From: CAVRJC01 sp963721435
GTDB taxonomy: Bacteria > Actinomycetota > Acidimicrobiia > IMCC26256 > DASPTH01
Direction of reading: 5' to 3'
Assembly (NCBI GenBank): GCA_963721435.1
Contig: CAVRJC010000006.1
Span: 434,001 to 498,000 of the forward strand
Length of the DNA stretch: 64,000 nt
The position numbers and the translations under genes were made by a program. Below the pieces are notes generated by a model. The model ran no database searches, was not told the DNA's origin, and saw only the letters and a program-made list of their open reading frames with translations. The first letter of the stretch is position 1. Each line of letters begins with the position of its first letter. Of the stretch, positions 1-8,711 are shown piece after piece.

Positions 1-1490
1 TCGACATCGATCTCGCCACCATCCCGCAGGAGCCGGAGGTCTACGCGCTGCTGTGCGCGGCCGACACCATCGGCGTGTTCCAGGTGGAGAGCCGCGCGCA
101 GATGGCCACACTGCCGCGCCTGCGCCCCGAGTGCTTCTACGACCTCGTGGTGGAGGTCGCGCTCATCCGGCCGGGGCCGATCCAGGGTGGCTCGGTGCAC
201 CCTTACCTGCGGCGGCGCAACGGCCAGGAGCCGGTCACGTACCCGCATCCGCTGCTGGAGAAGTGCCTGGAGAAGACGCTCGGTGTGCCGTTGTTCCAGG
301 AGCAGCTCATGCAGATGGCGATCGACGTCGCCGGCTTCACTGCGGGCGAGTCCGACCGCCTCCGCCAGGCCATGGGCTCGAAGCGGTCGCGCGCCCGCAT
401 GGCCGAGATGCGCGAGCGGCTCATGGTGGGCATGGCCGAGCGCGGCATCACCGGCGCGGTGGCGGAGGAGATCGCGCACAAGCTCGAGGCGTTCGCCGAC
501 TTCGGCTTCCCCGAGAGCCATTCGGTGAGCTTCGCCTACCTCGTGTACTCGAGCTCGTGGATCAAGCTCCACTACCCGGCCGAGTTCGCGTGCGCGTTGC
601 TCAACGCGCAACCCATGGGCTTCTACTCGCCGCACACCATCGTGCGCGACGCGGTACGCCACGGTGTCGAAGTGCTGAGCCCGTGCATCGAGCGGTCGCG
701 TCGCGACGCGACGTTGGAACCGCGCTCTTGTGAGGCGGGACCCATCGGCGTGCCGCGGCCTGGCTGGCATGCCGACCCGTCGATCAACGCAGTGCGCGTC
801 GGTCTGCGGTACGTGCGTGGGTTGAGCGACGCGCTGCTCGACCGTATCGACGACGAGCGCGCCGCGCGTCCCTTCACCGACCTCGAAGACTTCACGCGTC
901 GCACGCGCGCGCCCACCGACGCGCTCGAGGCGCTTGCGACCGCGGGCGCGTTCGCGTGTTTCGGCGCGACCCGTCGCAGCGCGCTCTGGGCCGCGGGCGC
1001 GCTGCGCGACGCGCGTCCCGACAAGCTGCCGGGGATCGCCATCGGGATCGACGCGCCGCCACTGCCGGGCATGACCGAGGTCGAGGAGGTCGCAGCGGAT
1101 CTGTGGGCCACGGGGTTGTCGGCGGCCCGCCACCCCACCGAGTTCGTACGCGGCGAGCTCACCGCGCGGGGTGTGGTCGCGGCCGAGGCGTTGCGCGAGC
1201 TCCCCGACCGGTCGGTGGTGGAGATCGCGGGAGTGGTCACGCACCGGCAGCAACCGGAGACCGCGAAGGGCGTGGTGTTCATCAACCTCGAGGATGAGAC
1301 CGGCCTCGTCAACGTGATCTGCACCCCTGATGTGTGGAAGCGGTTCCGGAAGGTGGCACGCACCGCGCCCGCGCTCGAGATCCGGGGCGTGCTCGAACGG
1401 CATCAAGGCGTGGTCAACGTGCTGGCGCAGCGCATCGTGGCGCTGCCGCTCACCCTGACCGAGCTCCTGAAGTCCCGCGATTTCCGCTAA
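1..1490 (+). CDS. dnaE2: Error-prone DNA polymerase III alpha subunit DnaE2, C-terminal part
   Basis: The reading frame is open from base 3 with no start, so the gene begins before the window; about 495 residues remain of the roughly 1,050-1,100 usual for this family. The visible part opens with the C-family polymerase motif DTIGVFQVESRAQM, then continues through the fingers region (AMGSKRSRARMAEM) and PESHSVSFAYLVYSSSW. It ends in an OB-fold segment (VVEIAGVVTHRQQPETAKGV to about residue 470). The GSKRS form and the C-terminal OB fold without the DnaE1 tail point to DnaE2, the translesion polymerase that works with ImuB in the SOS mutagenesis cassette. Its partners ImuA/ImuB would lie upstream and are not seen. 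The stop overlaps the convergent peptidase gene by 4 bp. Confidence 0.93.
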   Translation, partial: DIDLATIPQEPEVYALLCAADTIGVFQVESRAQMATLPRLRPECFYDLVVEVALIRPGPIQGGSVHPYLRRRNGQEPVTYPHPLLEKCLEKTLGVPLFQEQLMQMAIDVAGFTAGESDRLRQAMGSKRSRARMAEMRERLMVGMAERGITGAVAEEIAHKLEAFADFGFPESHSVSFAYLVYSSSWIKLHYPAEFACALLNAQPMGFYSPHTIVRDAVRHGVEVLSPCIERSRRDATLEPRSCEAGPIGVPRPGWHADPSINAVRVGLRYVRGLSDALLDRIDDERAARPFTDLEDFTRRTRAPTDALEALATAGAFACFGATRRSALWAAGALRDARPDKLPGIAIGIDAPPLPGMTEVEEVAADLWATGLSAARHPTEFVRGELTARGVVAAEALRELPDRSVVEIAGVVTHRQQPETAKGVVFINLEDETGLVNVICTPDVWKRFRKVARTAPALEIRGVLERHQGVVNVLAQRIVALPLTLTELLKSRDFR

Positions 1491-2182
1491 CCAAGATGAC
1501 GGGTCGCGAGCTCGTGCTCGACGAGTTCGCCGTCGACGGCCGTCACTTCGTAGCCCGAGGCGTTGGGGTGGGCGGTCACGACCTCGAACAACTCTGCGTC
1601 GCGGAAATGGAACGCAACGGCATCTTCGGCGCCGTACCCGCGTGGCAGCTCGCCGTCGGTGATCAGGCCGCGGTAGACCGGCCGGCGCTGCGGCTCGGAG
1701 TCGTAGTGCGGGCAGAAGCTACCGGGCAACAGGCCGAGCCCGTCGTGCAGCGGCGCGAGCTCGTTGCCGAAGCTGTCGGTGACGCTGGCATCGAACCAGC
1801 AGTTCGCGCCCGCGCTCGAACCGGTGAGCACCGCGCCACGCTCGTGCGCGGCGTGCAGCATCGAGTCGATGCCGTGCAGGCGCCACACCGCGAGCATGTT
1901 GGCGGTGCTGCCACCGCCCACGTAGACGATGTCCGCTTCGCCGAGCAGGTCGGCGACGGGAGTCGCGGGCGGGCGGAACACGGTGAAGTGCGCGGGCCGG
2001 CAGACCGTCGACGGGAAGCGCTCGTAGAACATCGTGATGGAGCTGTCGGAGTCGCCGCTCGCGGTGGGGACGAAGCACACGCGCGGGTTGTGGACGTCGC
2101 AGACGTCGAGGAGGTAGCGCTCCAGCAGACCCTCACCGGGCCCGCGCGGGTTGCCACCGATGGGGATGATGGGGCCGGCCAT
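1487..2182 (-). CDS. Peptidase S51 family (cyanophycinase / peptidase E-like)
   Basis: The 231-residue protein carries GGGSTANMLAVW and then GSSAGANCWFD, in which Ser123 is the expected nucleophile of the class-I-amidotransferase-like fold used by peptidase E and cyanophycinase. HYDSEPQRRPVYR follows, matching the family's conserved His region. No signal peptide is visible, so it is probably a cytosolic dipeptidase or isoaspartyl-type peptidase. Family membership is clear but the substrate is not. The ATG at 2182 is preceded by TAACTT and a 6-nt spacer with no Shine-Dalgarno, fitting a leaderless transcript. The gene is convergent with dnaE2 and divergent from the MgtE-like carrier. Confidence 0.85.
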   Translation of the reverse strand: MAGPIIPIGGNPRGPGEGLLERYLLDVCDVHNPRVCFVPTASGDSDSSITMFYERFPSTVCRPAHFTVFRPPATPVADLLGEADIVYVGGGSTANMLAVWRLHGIDSMLHAAHERGAVLTGSSAGANCWFDASVTDSFGNELAPLHDGLGLLPGSFCPHYDSEPQRRPVYRGLITDGELPRGYGAEDAVAFHFRDAELFEVVTAHPNASGYEVTAVDGELVEHELATRHLG

Positions 2183-2258
2183 GCGCGCAAGTTAGCCACC
2201 GCGAGCGTGCAGGTTGGCGAGGAAGGAGGTGCCAACTTCGTCGTTCCGTGCGAGGGGG

Positions 2259-2326
2259 TACCCTGGAATGTCCTCATTTTCGGAGAAGCAGAGGTGAGGA
2301 CGGAGCGAGAGATGAACGAGCCTCCG
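2259..2326 (+). promoter_or_regulatory. Promoter and structured 5' leader of the MgtE-like gene
   Basis: A TACCCT box (2259-2264) is followed by a perfect 7-bp inverted repeat, GTCCTCA (2270-2276) with TGAGGAC (2295-2301). A second 5-bp pair, CGGAG (2301-2305) with CTCCG (2322-2326), ends 7 nt before the ATG at 2334. The two stems share base 2301, so they cannot both form fully. A transcript starting near 2271 would begin with the first hairpin. Leaders of magnesium transporters are often metal-sensing, but I cannot match this one to the M-box consensus. A regulatory role is inference. Confidence 0.4.
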
Positions 2327-2333
2327 AGTACCA

Positions 2334-3569
2334 ATGTTGCGTTCGTGGCGAGCCGTCGTCGCGCGCTTTCGCGCGCTTCTGCGCTCGGATGCCGCCGCAG
2401 TCCGGGCGGGGTTCGTCGCGCTCCTCATCAGCTCCGGCGGTGACCTGCTCGCCGGCTTGGTCCTCGGATCGATCACCGGCACCCTCGAAGCGCTCCCGGG
2501 CCTGCTCGTCCTCGTGCCCGCGGCGATCGGCATGCGCGGCAACGTGTTCGGCGCGCTCGGCAGCCGCCTCGGCACCGCGATCCACACCGGTACGTTCCAG
2601 CTGTCGCGCCGGCGCGACACGGTGGTCGGGCAGAACCTCGCCGCCGCGATCGCGATGTCGCTCGGGATCTCGCTCGTGCTCGCGATCCTCGCCAAGGCGA
2701 TCGCAGTCGCGTTCGGGATCGAGAACACCATCTCGGTGGCCGACTTCGTCGTGATCTCGGTGATCGGCGGCTTTCTCTCGTCGATCGTGGTGATGGGGAT
2801 CACGGTGGGTGTCGCGACGTTGAGCGTGCGGCGCGGTTGGGACCTCGACAACGTGTCGGCGCCGATCGTCACCGCCGCCGGCGACATGGTGACGCTGCCC
2901 GCGCTGTTCCTCGCGACGTACCTCGTCGGGTTCCAGTGGGTCACGCCGGTCATCGCCGTGCTCTGTGCGGTTGCCGCGATCTCGGCCCTCGCCGCCAGCC
3001 TGCGGTCGACCGCGCCGATCCTGCGCCGTATCGCGCGCGAGTCGCTCCCGGTGCTCGTGCTCGCGGGGACCGTCGACGTCATCGCGGGCTTGACCATCGA
3101 GAAGCGCTTCGAGTCGTTCCTCGTGTACCCGGCGCTCCTCGTGCTGGTGCCGTCGTTCCTCGAAGACTCCGGTGCGCTCGGCGGGATCCTGACCGCGCGC
3201 ATCGCGACCAAGCTGCACATCGGCACGCTCGAGCCCGGTCGCGGCAGCCTGCGCGCGGTGGGGCCCGACATCATGCTGATCTACCTCTACGCGATCCCGG
3301 TGTTCTTCCTGCTGGGCGTCTCGGCGGACATCGCATCGTGGGCGGTCGGCCTCGCGAGCCCCGGCATCTTCGAGATGATCGCGGTGTCGATGCTCGCGGG
3401 CGCGTTCGCGACGACGTTCGCGGTGATGATCGGCTTCTACGGCGCGATCGCGACGTACCGGCTCGGGCTCGATCCCGACAACCACGGCATCCCGATCGTC
3501 ACGTCGAGCCTCGACCTGCTCGGTGCCTTCGCGCTCATCCTCGCGATCGTCGCGCTCGGCCTGTCGTAG
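2334..3569 (+). CDS. MgtE/SLC41-like integral membrane divalent cation carrier
   Basis: The 411-residue protein is almost entirely membrane helices and is an internal duplication. The first half contains PGLLVLVPAAIGMRGNVFG and the second PALLVLVPSFLEDSGALGG, each followed by an R..T..H.GT segment. This matches paired MgtE (SLC41-like) membrane domains, which conduct Mg2+ and related divalent ions. The cytosolic N and CBS domains of classical MgtE are absent, so gating must come from elsewhere; the PhoU/TrkA-C protein encoded just downstream is the natural candidate. There is no good Shine-Dalgarno, and the start follows a 60-70 nt leader with hairpins. Family is confident; the transported ion is inferred. 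Confidence 0.85.
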   Translation: MLRSWRAVVARFRALLRSDAAAVRAGFVALLISSGGDLLAGLVLGSITGTLEALPGLLVLVPAAIGMRGNVFGALGSRLGTAIHTGTFQLSRRRDTVVGQNLAAAIAMSLGISLVLAILAKAIAVAFGIENTISVADFVVISVIGGFLSSIVVMGITVGVATLSVRRGWDLDNVSAPIVTAAGDMVTLPALFLATYLVGFQWVTPVIAVLCAVAAISALAASLRSTAPILRRIARESLPVLVLAGTVDVIAGLTIEKRFESFLVYPALLVLVPSFLEDSGALGGILTARIATKLHIGTLEPGRGSLRAVGPDIMLIYLYAIPVFFLLGVSADIASWAVGLASPGIFEMIAVSMLAGAFATTFAVMIGFYGAIATYRLGLDPDNHGIPIVTSSLDLLGAFALILAIVALGLS

Positions 3570-3637
3570 TCGCCCGTCGGGGGATATTTCCGTAGCCGCA
3601 CCGCGCGCGCACAAGCACTCCGCGGCGGATCGTCGCG

Positions 3638-3843
3638 GACAACGATCGGGTCCGCGCAATCAACGTCACGTTCACTGCGCTGATCGTGATCACCGGTATC
3701 GGGTTCATCGTATGGTTCCGCCAGCCAACCGGAACCTCGATGCCTCGGGCTCGCCTCGTCGCCACGTCGCCGCGGCGTCGGATGGGCGATCGGTGCCTGG
3801 CTCGTCCCGATCGTGAACCTGCGCCTGCCGAAGCGGATCGCGG
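3638..3843 (+). pseudogene. Decayed DUF4328 membrane protein gene
   Basis: In one frame the sequence reads DNDRVRAINVTFTALIVITG and then GFIVWFRQ. In the next frame it continues ANRNLDASGS, and in the third VGWAIGAWLVPIVNLRLPKR. Joined, these match the core of DUF4328 membrane proteins (FIVWF, then GWAIGAWFVP.VNL.RP). At least two frame changes (near 3724 and 3765-3776) and the missing N and C termini show a broken gene. It accounts for most of the 349-nt gap between the carrier (ends 3569) and the PhoU/TrkA-C gene (starts 3919); I see nothing else in that gap. Confidence 0.65.
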
Positions 3844-3918
3844 GGAGAGGGCGCGAACGCGGTCCGCGCGGCTGCCGGGAGTGTCTATCCTTTGCCTCGC
3901 GGCTCGAGCCGGGACCAG

Positions 3919-5154
3919 ATGGCACAAGACGACAAACCCCCCAGAAATCTGAAGCACATGCTGTCGGAGGCGAAAGACACCTCCGAGCTCATGGTCGATC
4001 TCGCCTATGCCGCGCTGTTCTTCGGCGACGAGCGCATGGCCGACGAGGTCGACGACCTCGAGGATCGCCTCGAGGATCTCGCCCACGCGATGCGTGAGGT
4101 GTGCGTGCTCGCGGCCCGCTCGCAGCGTGATGCCGAAGAGATGTCGAGCGTCCTGCATGTGCTGTCGGCCATCGAGCGCATGGGCAACGCGGCCGTCGAC
4201 ATCTCCCGTATCGTCACCCACCGGCTCGGCATCCCGGCCGCGCTGGTCGCCGATCTCGCCGCTGCGGAAGAGGTGTCGCACCGCGTGCGGGTACGCGCCG
4301 ACTCCGCGCTCGCGAACCGCACGCTGGCGGCGGTCGAGCTCCCCGTCGAGGTCGGCATGCGCGTCGTCGCGATCCGTCGCGGCAAGGACTGGATGATCGA
4401 CCCCGACGGCGACGACACGATGATGCCCGACGACGTGCTGATCCTCCGCGGCCCTGCGGGCGGGATCGCCGAGCTGCGGGAGATGGCGGGCGCGCCCGAA
4501 TGGCGGCCACCGGGCACCGATCACGACCCGTCGGTGCCCACCGACCTCGACCGCGCCGTCGACGTGCTGGTCGAGATGAAGAACGTCTCCGAGGTCGCGA
4601 TCGGCCTCGCGTACAGCGCACTGCTGTTCAACGACCAGAGCCTGGCCGCCGAGGTCAGCAGCCTCGAAGACCGCCTCGACGAGATGCGCGAGCGGCTCGA
4701 GGTGTGGGTGTTGCGGGCCGCGTCCGAGCAGATCGAGCCGTCGCCGTTGCGGGGGCTGCTCCACCTCGGTGGCGCGGCCGAGGAGCTCGGCGATGCCGCG
4801 CAGCAGATGGTGTGGCTGGTGGAGGAAGGTGAGGAGATGCACCCGGTGCTGGCGATGGCGCTGGGCGAGAGCGACGAGGTCATCGTGCGGGTCCCGGTGT
4901 CGCCGCGTTCGTTCCTCGACGGCCGCACGTTGGCCGAGGCCGAGCTCGAGCTCGAGACCGGCTACTACCTCCTCGCGATCCGGCGTGCGGGCCGCTACCT
5001 GTACCGGCCCCGCAAGGACGTCAAGCTCCAGGCCGGCGACGAGCTCATCGCGTCGGGCCCCGACGAAGGGCGCGAGCGCCTCGCCGAGCTCGGTGGCTTC
5101 CGGGTGTTGGAAGACGACGCCACCGGCGAGATCGCCCTCGTCCCCGTCGAGTAG
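3919..5154 (+). CDS. Tandem PhoU-like / TrkA-C regulatory protein
   Basis: The 411-residue soluble protein is an internal duplication. Residues about 1-100 and 210-300 are helical PhoU-like bundles, with matching segments DLAYAALFFGDERMADEVDD and GLAYSALLFNDQSLAAEVSS. Each is followed by a TrkA-C (RCK C-terminal) domain with the hallmarks ELPVEVGMRVVAIRRGKDW and ELELETGYYLLAIRRAGRY. TrkA-C domains bind small ligands and gate ion channels or carriers. The position after an MgtE-like carrier that lacks its own regulatory domains suggests that this protein controls it. An in-frame TTG at 3892 exists; ATG 3919 is preferred because the family begins near MAQDD. Confidence 0.85.
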   Translation: MAQDDKPPRNLKHMLSEAKDTSELMVDLAYAALFFGDERMADEVDDLEDRLEDLAHAMREVCVLAARSQRDAEEMSSVLHVLSAIERMGNAAVDISRIVTHRLGIPAALVADLAAAEEVSHRVRVRADSALANRTLAAVELPVEVGMRVVAIRRGKDWMIDPDGDDTMMPDDVLILRGPAGGIAELREMAGAPEWRPPGTDHDPSVPTDLDRAVDVLVEMKNVSEVAIGLAYSALLFNDQSLAAEVSSLEDRLDEMRERLEVWVLRAASEQIEPSPLRGLLHLGGAAEELGDAAQQMVWLVEEGEEMHPVLAMALGESDEVIVRVPVSPRSFLDGRTLAEAELELETGYYLLAIRRAGRYLYRPRKDVKLQAGDELIASGPDEGRERLAELGGFRVLEDDATGEIALVPVE

Positions 5155-5199
5155 GCAGGCCTCCTGCTCGCTCGCACGGTGACCGATTAGCGTCATCGA

Positions 5200-7599
5200 A
5201 TGGCGGAGCCGATCACGGCAGGTGAGTCGGCGGCCGCGTCCGCACGCGCGGAGACGCCTCCGACGGGGCTGACCGCCGCCGAGGTCGCGGAGCGCGTCGC
5301 GCGCGGTCAGGTGAACGAGACCGGCGAGCGCACGAGCCGCACCCTGCGCGAGATCGTGCGCGCCAACGTGCTCACGCGGTTCAACGCGATCCTCGGCACG
5401 ATGCTCGCGGTCATCGCCGTGGTCGGCCCGATCCAGGACGCCACGTTCGGCATCGTGCTCGTGGCCAACGCGCTGATCGGCATCGTGCAGGAAGTGAGGG
5501 CGAAGCGCACGCTCGATGCGCTGGCCGTCCTGAACGCTCCCCGTGCCCGGGTCACGCGCGACAACGCGGAGGCCGAGATCGCGGTGGAAGCCGTCGTGCT
5601 CGACGACCTGCTCGTGCTCCGCACCGGCGACCAGATCCCGTGCGACGGCGTCGTGCGCCATGCCGACGGGCTCGAGATCGACGAGTCGTTGCTCACAGGC
5701 GAGAGCGATCCGCTCAACAAGGGTGTGGGCGACGAGGTGCTCTCGGGCAGCTTCGTCGTCGCCGGCTCCGGCCGGTTCCAGGCGACGCGCGTGGGGAGCG
5801 ACTCCTACGCGGCGAAGCTCGCGGCGGAGGCCCGGCGGTTCCAGCTCACCAGCTCGGAGCTGATGGACGGCATCAACACGATCCTGCGGATCGTCACCTG
5901 GGTGATCATCCCGACGTCGGCGTTGCTCATCTGGAGCCAGCTCCAGGACGGCGACCTCGACAACGCGCTGCGGAGCACCGTCGCCGGCGTGGTCGGCATG
6001 GTGCCGGAAGGGTTGGTGCTGCTCACCAGCATCGCGTTCATGGTGGCGGCGGTGACGCTGGCGCGGCGCAAGGTGCTGGTGCAGGAGCTCCCCGCGGTCG
6101 AAGGCCTGGCGCGCGTCGACGTCGTGTGCCTCGACAAGACCGGCACGCTCACCGAGGGCGAGATCGTGTTCGACGAGCTCGAGCAACTGGACGACGGGTT
6201 CGACGTGCACGCCGCGCTCGGCGCGCTCGCCGACGACGAGAACCGCAACGCGACGCTCGTCGCGCTGGCCGCGTCATTCGGCGCGCCCGACGGCTGGAGC
6301 CGCACGGGCGCGGTGCCGTTCTCGTCGGCCCGCAAGTGGAGCGCGGCGAGCTTCGAGGGCAAGGGCTCGTGGGTGATGGGCGCGCCCGAGATGGTGCTCA
6401 CCGACGCGACGCTCCCGGCGCGGGCGCAGGCCAACGAGCTCGCCGCCACCGGGCGCCGCGTGCTCGTGCTCGCCCGCGCCGACGCGCCGCTGGTGGGCGA
6501 GGAGCTGCCGCCGGGTCTCGAGCCGGTGGCGCTCGTCATGTTCGCCGAGAAGATCCGCCCCGACGCCGCCGACACGCTGCGCTACTTCCACGAGCAGGGC
6601 GTCACGCTCAAGGTGATCTCGGGCGACAACCCGCGCACGGTTGCTGCGGTCGCGCAACGGGTCGAGCTTCCCGGCGCCGACGACGGCTTCGACGCGCGCG
6701 AGCTGCCCGAGGAGCAGGAGGCACTGGCCGACACGCTCGAGGCGCACTCGGTGTTCGGGCGGGTCACCCCGCAGCAGAAGCGCGCGATCGTCGGCGCGCT
6801 GCAGTCGCGCGGGCACGTCGTCGCGATGACGGGCGACGGCGTCAACGACGCGCTCGCGCTGAAGGACGCCGACATCGGCGTGGCGATGGGCTCCGGTGCG
6901 GCCGCGACGCGCGCGGTCGCGCAGCTCGTGCTCCTCGACGGAAAGTTCGCGAGCATGCCCGGCGTGGTCGCCGAAGGCCGCCGGGTGATCGCGAACATCG
7001 AGCGCTCGGCGAACCTCTTCGTCACCAAGACCGTGTACGCGACCTTGATCGCGATCGCGGTCGTCATCGCCGGGTGGCGCTACCCGTTCCTGCCTCGGCA
7101 CCTCACGGTGATCAGCACGTTCACCATCGGGATCCCAGGCTTCTTCCTCGCCCTCGCGCCGAACTCGCGGCGCTACATACCCGGGTTCCTCATGCGCGTG
7201 CTCCGCTTCACCGTGCCCGCCGGGTTCGTCGCGGCCGGTGCTGCGTTCATCTCGTACGGCATCGCGCGCTACGGACACGACCTGTCGGTGCTCGAGTCGC
7301 GCACGACCGCGACGCTGGTGCTCTGCGCGGTCGGACTCTGGGTGCTCGTGCTCCAGGCCCGTCCGTTCAACTGGTGGAAGACGGTGCTCGTCGCGGTGAT
7401 GGCCGGCTCGATCGCGTTGATCATGGTGATCGCGTGGCTGCGCGACTTCTACGCGCTGCAGTTCCCGCCCCGTGAGGTCATCATCGAGGCGAGCATCGTG
7501 GCTGCGGCCGCGATCGGGTTGCTCGAAGTCGGATGGCGGCTCAGCCGAGTCGTCGCCAACCGGCGCGACGTCGCGCCGCTGCGCACCGAATCGGTGTAG
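5200..7599 (+). CDS. ctpE: Cation-translocating P-type ATPase, CtpE-like
   Basis: The 799-residue ATPase has the actuator motif LLTGESDP, the M4 segment VPEGLVLLTSIAF, the phosphorylation site DKTGTLT (Asp312) and the hinge TGDGVNDALALKDADIGVAM, with six C-terminal membrane helices. It has no N-terminal metal-binding domain and no CPx motif. Length and motif spacing match mycobacterial CtpE (about 797 residues), which is implicated in calcium uptake; the substrate here is inferred. TAGCGT (5188-5193) lies 6 nt before the ATG, so a leaderless start is likely. A short GCAGG/CCTGC hairpin just upstream may separate it from the PhoU/TrkA-C gene. It is convergent with CorA, forming a cation-transport cluster. 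Confidence 0.88.
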   Translation: MAEPITAGESAAASARAETPPTGLTAAEVAERVARGQVNETGERTSRTLREIVRANVLTRFNAILGTMLAVIAVVGPIQDATFGIVLVANALIGIVQEVRAKRTLDALAVLNAPRARVTRDNAEAEIAVEAVVLDDLLVLRTGDQIPCDGVVRHADGLEIDESLLTGESDPLNKGVGDEVLSGSFVVAGSGRFQATRVGSDSYAAKLAAEARRFQLTSSELMDGINTILRIVTWVIIPTSALLIWSQLQDGDLDNALRSTVAGVVGMVPEGLVLLTSIAFMVAAVTLARRKVLVQELPAVEGLARVDVVCLDKTGTLTEGEIVFDELEQLDDGFDVHAALGALADDENRNATLVALAASFGAPDGWSRTGAVPFSSARKWSAASFEGKGSWVMGAPEMVLTDATLPARAQANELAATGRRVLVLARADAPLVGEELPPGLEPVALVMFAEKIRPDAADTLRYFHEQGVTLKVISGDNPRTVAAVAQRVELPGADDGFDARELPEEQEALADTLEAHSVFGRVTPQQKRAIVGALQSRGHVVAMTGDGVNDALALKDADIGVAMGSGAAATRAVAQLVLLDGKFASMPGVVAEGRRVIANIERSANLFVTKTVYATLIAIAVVIAGWRYPFLPRHLTVISTFTIGIPGFFLALAPNSRRYIPGFLMRVLRFTVPAGFVAAGAAFISYGIARYGHDLSVLESRTTATLVLCAVGLWVLVLQARPFNWWKTVLVAVMAGSIALIMVIAWLRDFYALQFPPREVIIEASIVAAAAIGLLEVGWRLSRVVANRRDVAPLRTESV

Positions 7600-7605
7600 C
7601 GCGGG

Positions 7606-8598
7606 TCAGAGCCAATCCTTGCGTTTGAAGATCCAGTACAGCGCGCCCATCACGACCACCATCGAGCCGAGCGCCAACGGGTAGCCGAAGCTCCATTTCA
7701 GCTCGGGCATGTTGCGGAAATTCATCCCGTAGATCCCGGCGATGAGCGTGGCCGACACGAGAATCGCGCCCCACGACGTGACCTTCTTCATCACCATGTT
7801 GAGGTTGTTCGAGATCACGGCGAGGTCGGCTTCGAGCAGCCCGGTGAGGAGGTCGCGCTGGGTCTCGATGAAGTCGAGGACCCGCAGCAGGCGATCGTGC
7901 AGCTCGCGGAAGTGCGGGATCGACTCTTCGCAGACGAACGGGACGTCCTTCCGCGAGATGGCGTCGAGCACCTCTCGCATCGGGGCCGCGGCGCGCCGGA
8001 AGTCGACGAGGCCTCGACGAAGCACAAAGACGCCTTGTGGGATCCCCGTGTCGCGAACGGCGCCGAAGACCTCTTCCTCGACGTCGTCGAGGCGGTCCTC
8101 GATCGCGTCGTTCACGTCGAAGTAGCGGTCGACGACCACGTCGAAGAGCGCCCAGAGGAGAAAGCCTTCTTCGGTGCTGCCGTGCTCGGACCGCTGGAGC
8201 TCGAACCGGCGCGCCACCTCTTCGATCTGGATCGGCTGGCCGTGGTGGTGATCGGCAGGATGCCGCACCGTCACGATCCATCCCGGCCCCATGACGACGT
8301 CGATCTCGTGACTTTCGAGCGTGTCGCCGTCGAGCTCGCAGTCGTGCACGGCGACGTGGAAGTAGTCGCCGTACTGGATCAACTTCGTACGTTCGGGCTT
8401 CGGGTTGGCGAGCGCGTCGACCACCAGTGGCGAGAGGCCGAGCTGATCGGTGACGTGCACGCGCTCCTCGTCGGTGGGCTCTTCGTCGGAGTAGACCCAC
8501 ACCACCGCCGTGCCGGGATCGAGGGCCTCGTCGAGCTCGTCGATGTCGACGGGCTCGCTCCCGGGGGTTCCCTTGACGTACTTCCACGCCTGCATCAC
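7606..8598 (-). CDS. corA: CorA-family magnesium/cobalt channel
   Basis: The 330-residue protein has a long acidic, helical cytosolic domain. It ends in two membrane helices joined by the diagnostic YGMNF (GMN) pore motif and a positively charged C terminus (FKRKDWL). CorA pentamers import Mg2+ down the membrane potential. The start is set at GTG 8598 rather than the next codon ATG, because AGGTTA on the plus strand (8605-8610, TAACCT on the coding strand) sits exactly 6 nt before that GTG, the leaderless spacing used across this window. It is convergent with the CtpE-like ATPase and divergent from the acyl-CoA dehydrogenase. Confidence 0.93.
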   Translation of the reverse strand: MMQAWKYVKGTPGSEPVDIDELDEALDPGTAVVWVYSDEEPTDEERVHVTDQLGLSPLVVDALANPKPERTKLIQYGDYFHVAVHDCELDGDTLESHEIDVVMGPGWIVTVRHPADHHHGQPIQIEEVARRFELQRSEHGSTEEGFLLWALFDVVVDRYFDVNDAIEDRLDDVEEEVFGAVRDTGIPQGVFVLRRGLVDFRRAAAPMREVLDAISRKDVPFVCEESIPHFRELHDRLLRVLDFIETQRDLLTGLLEADLAVISNNLNMVMKKVTSWGAILVSATLIAGIYGMNFRNMPELKWSFGYPLALGSMVVVMGALYWIFKRKDWL

Positions 8599-8711
8599 AC
8601 AGCGAGGTTACGCAGCAAGGGGATCGGAATCAGGGAGTGCAGCTACCATTCAGTAACCGCCACGACCGGCGTGCCTCGACCGGTCAGCCACGACGGGGAG
8701 AAGGGTGGACC

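Noticed and set aside
3535..6210. Very long minus-strand open frame opposite the PhoU/TrkA-C and ATPase genes
   Set aside because: It is antisense to two clearly conserved genes and its translation is a His/Arg/Asp/Val low-complexity shadow typical of GC-rich DNA.
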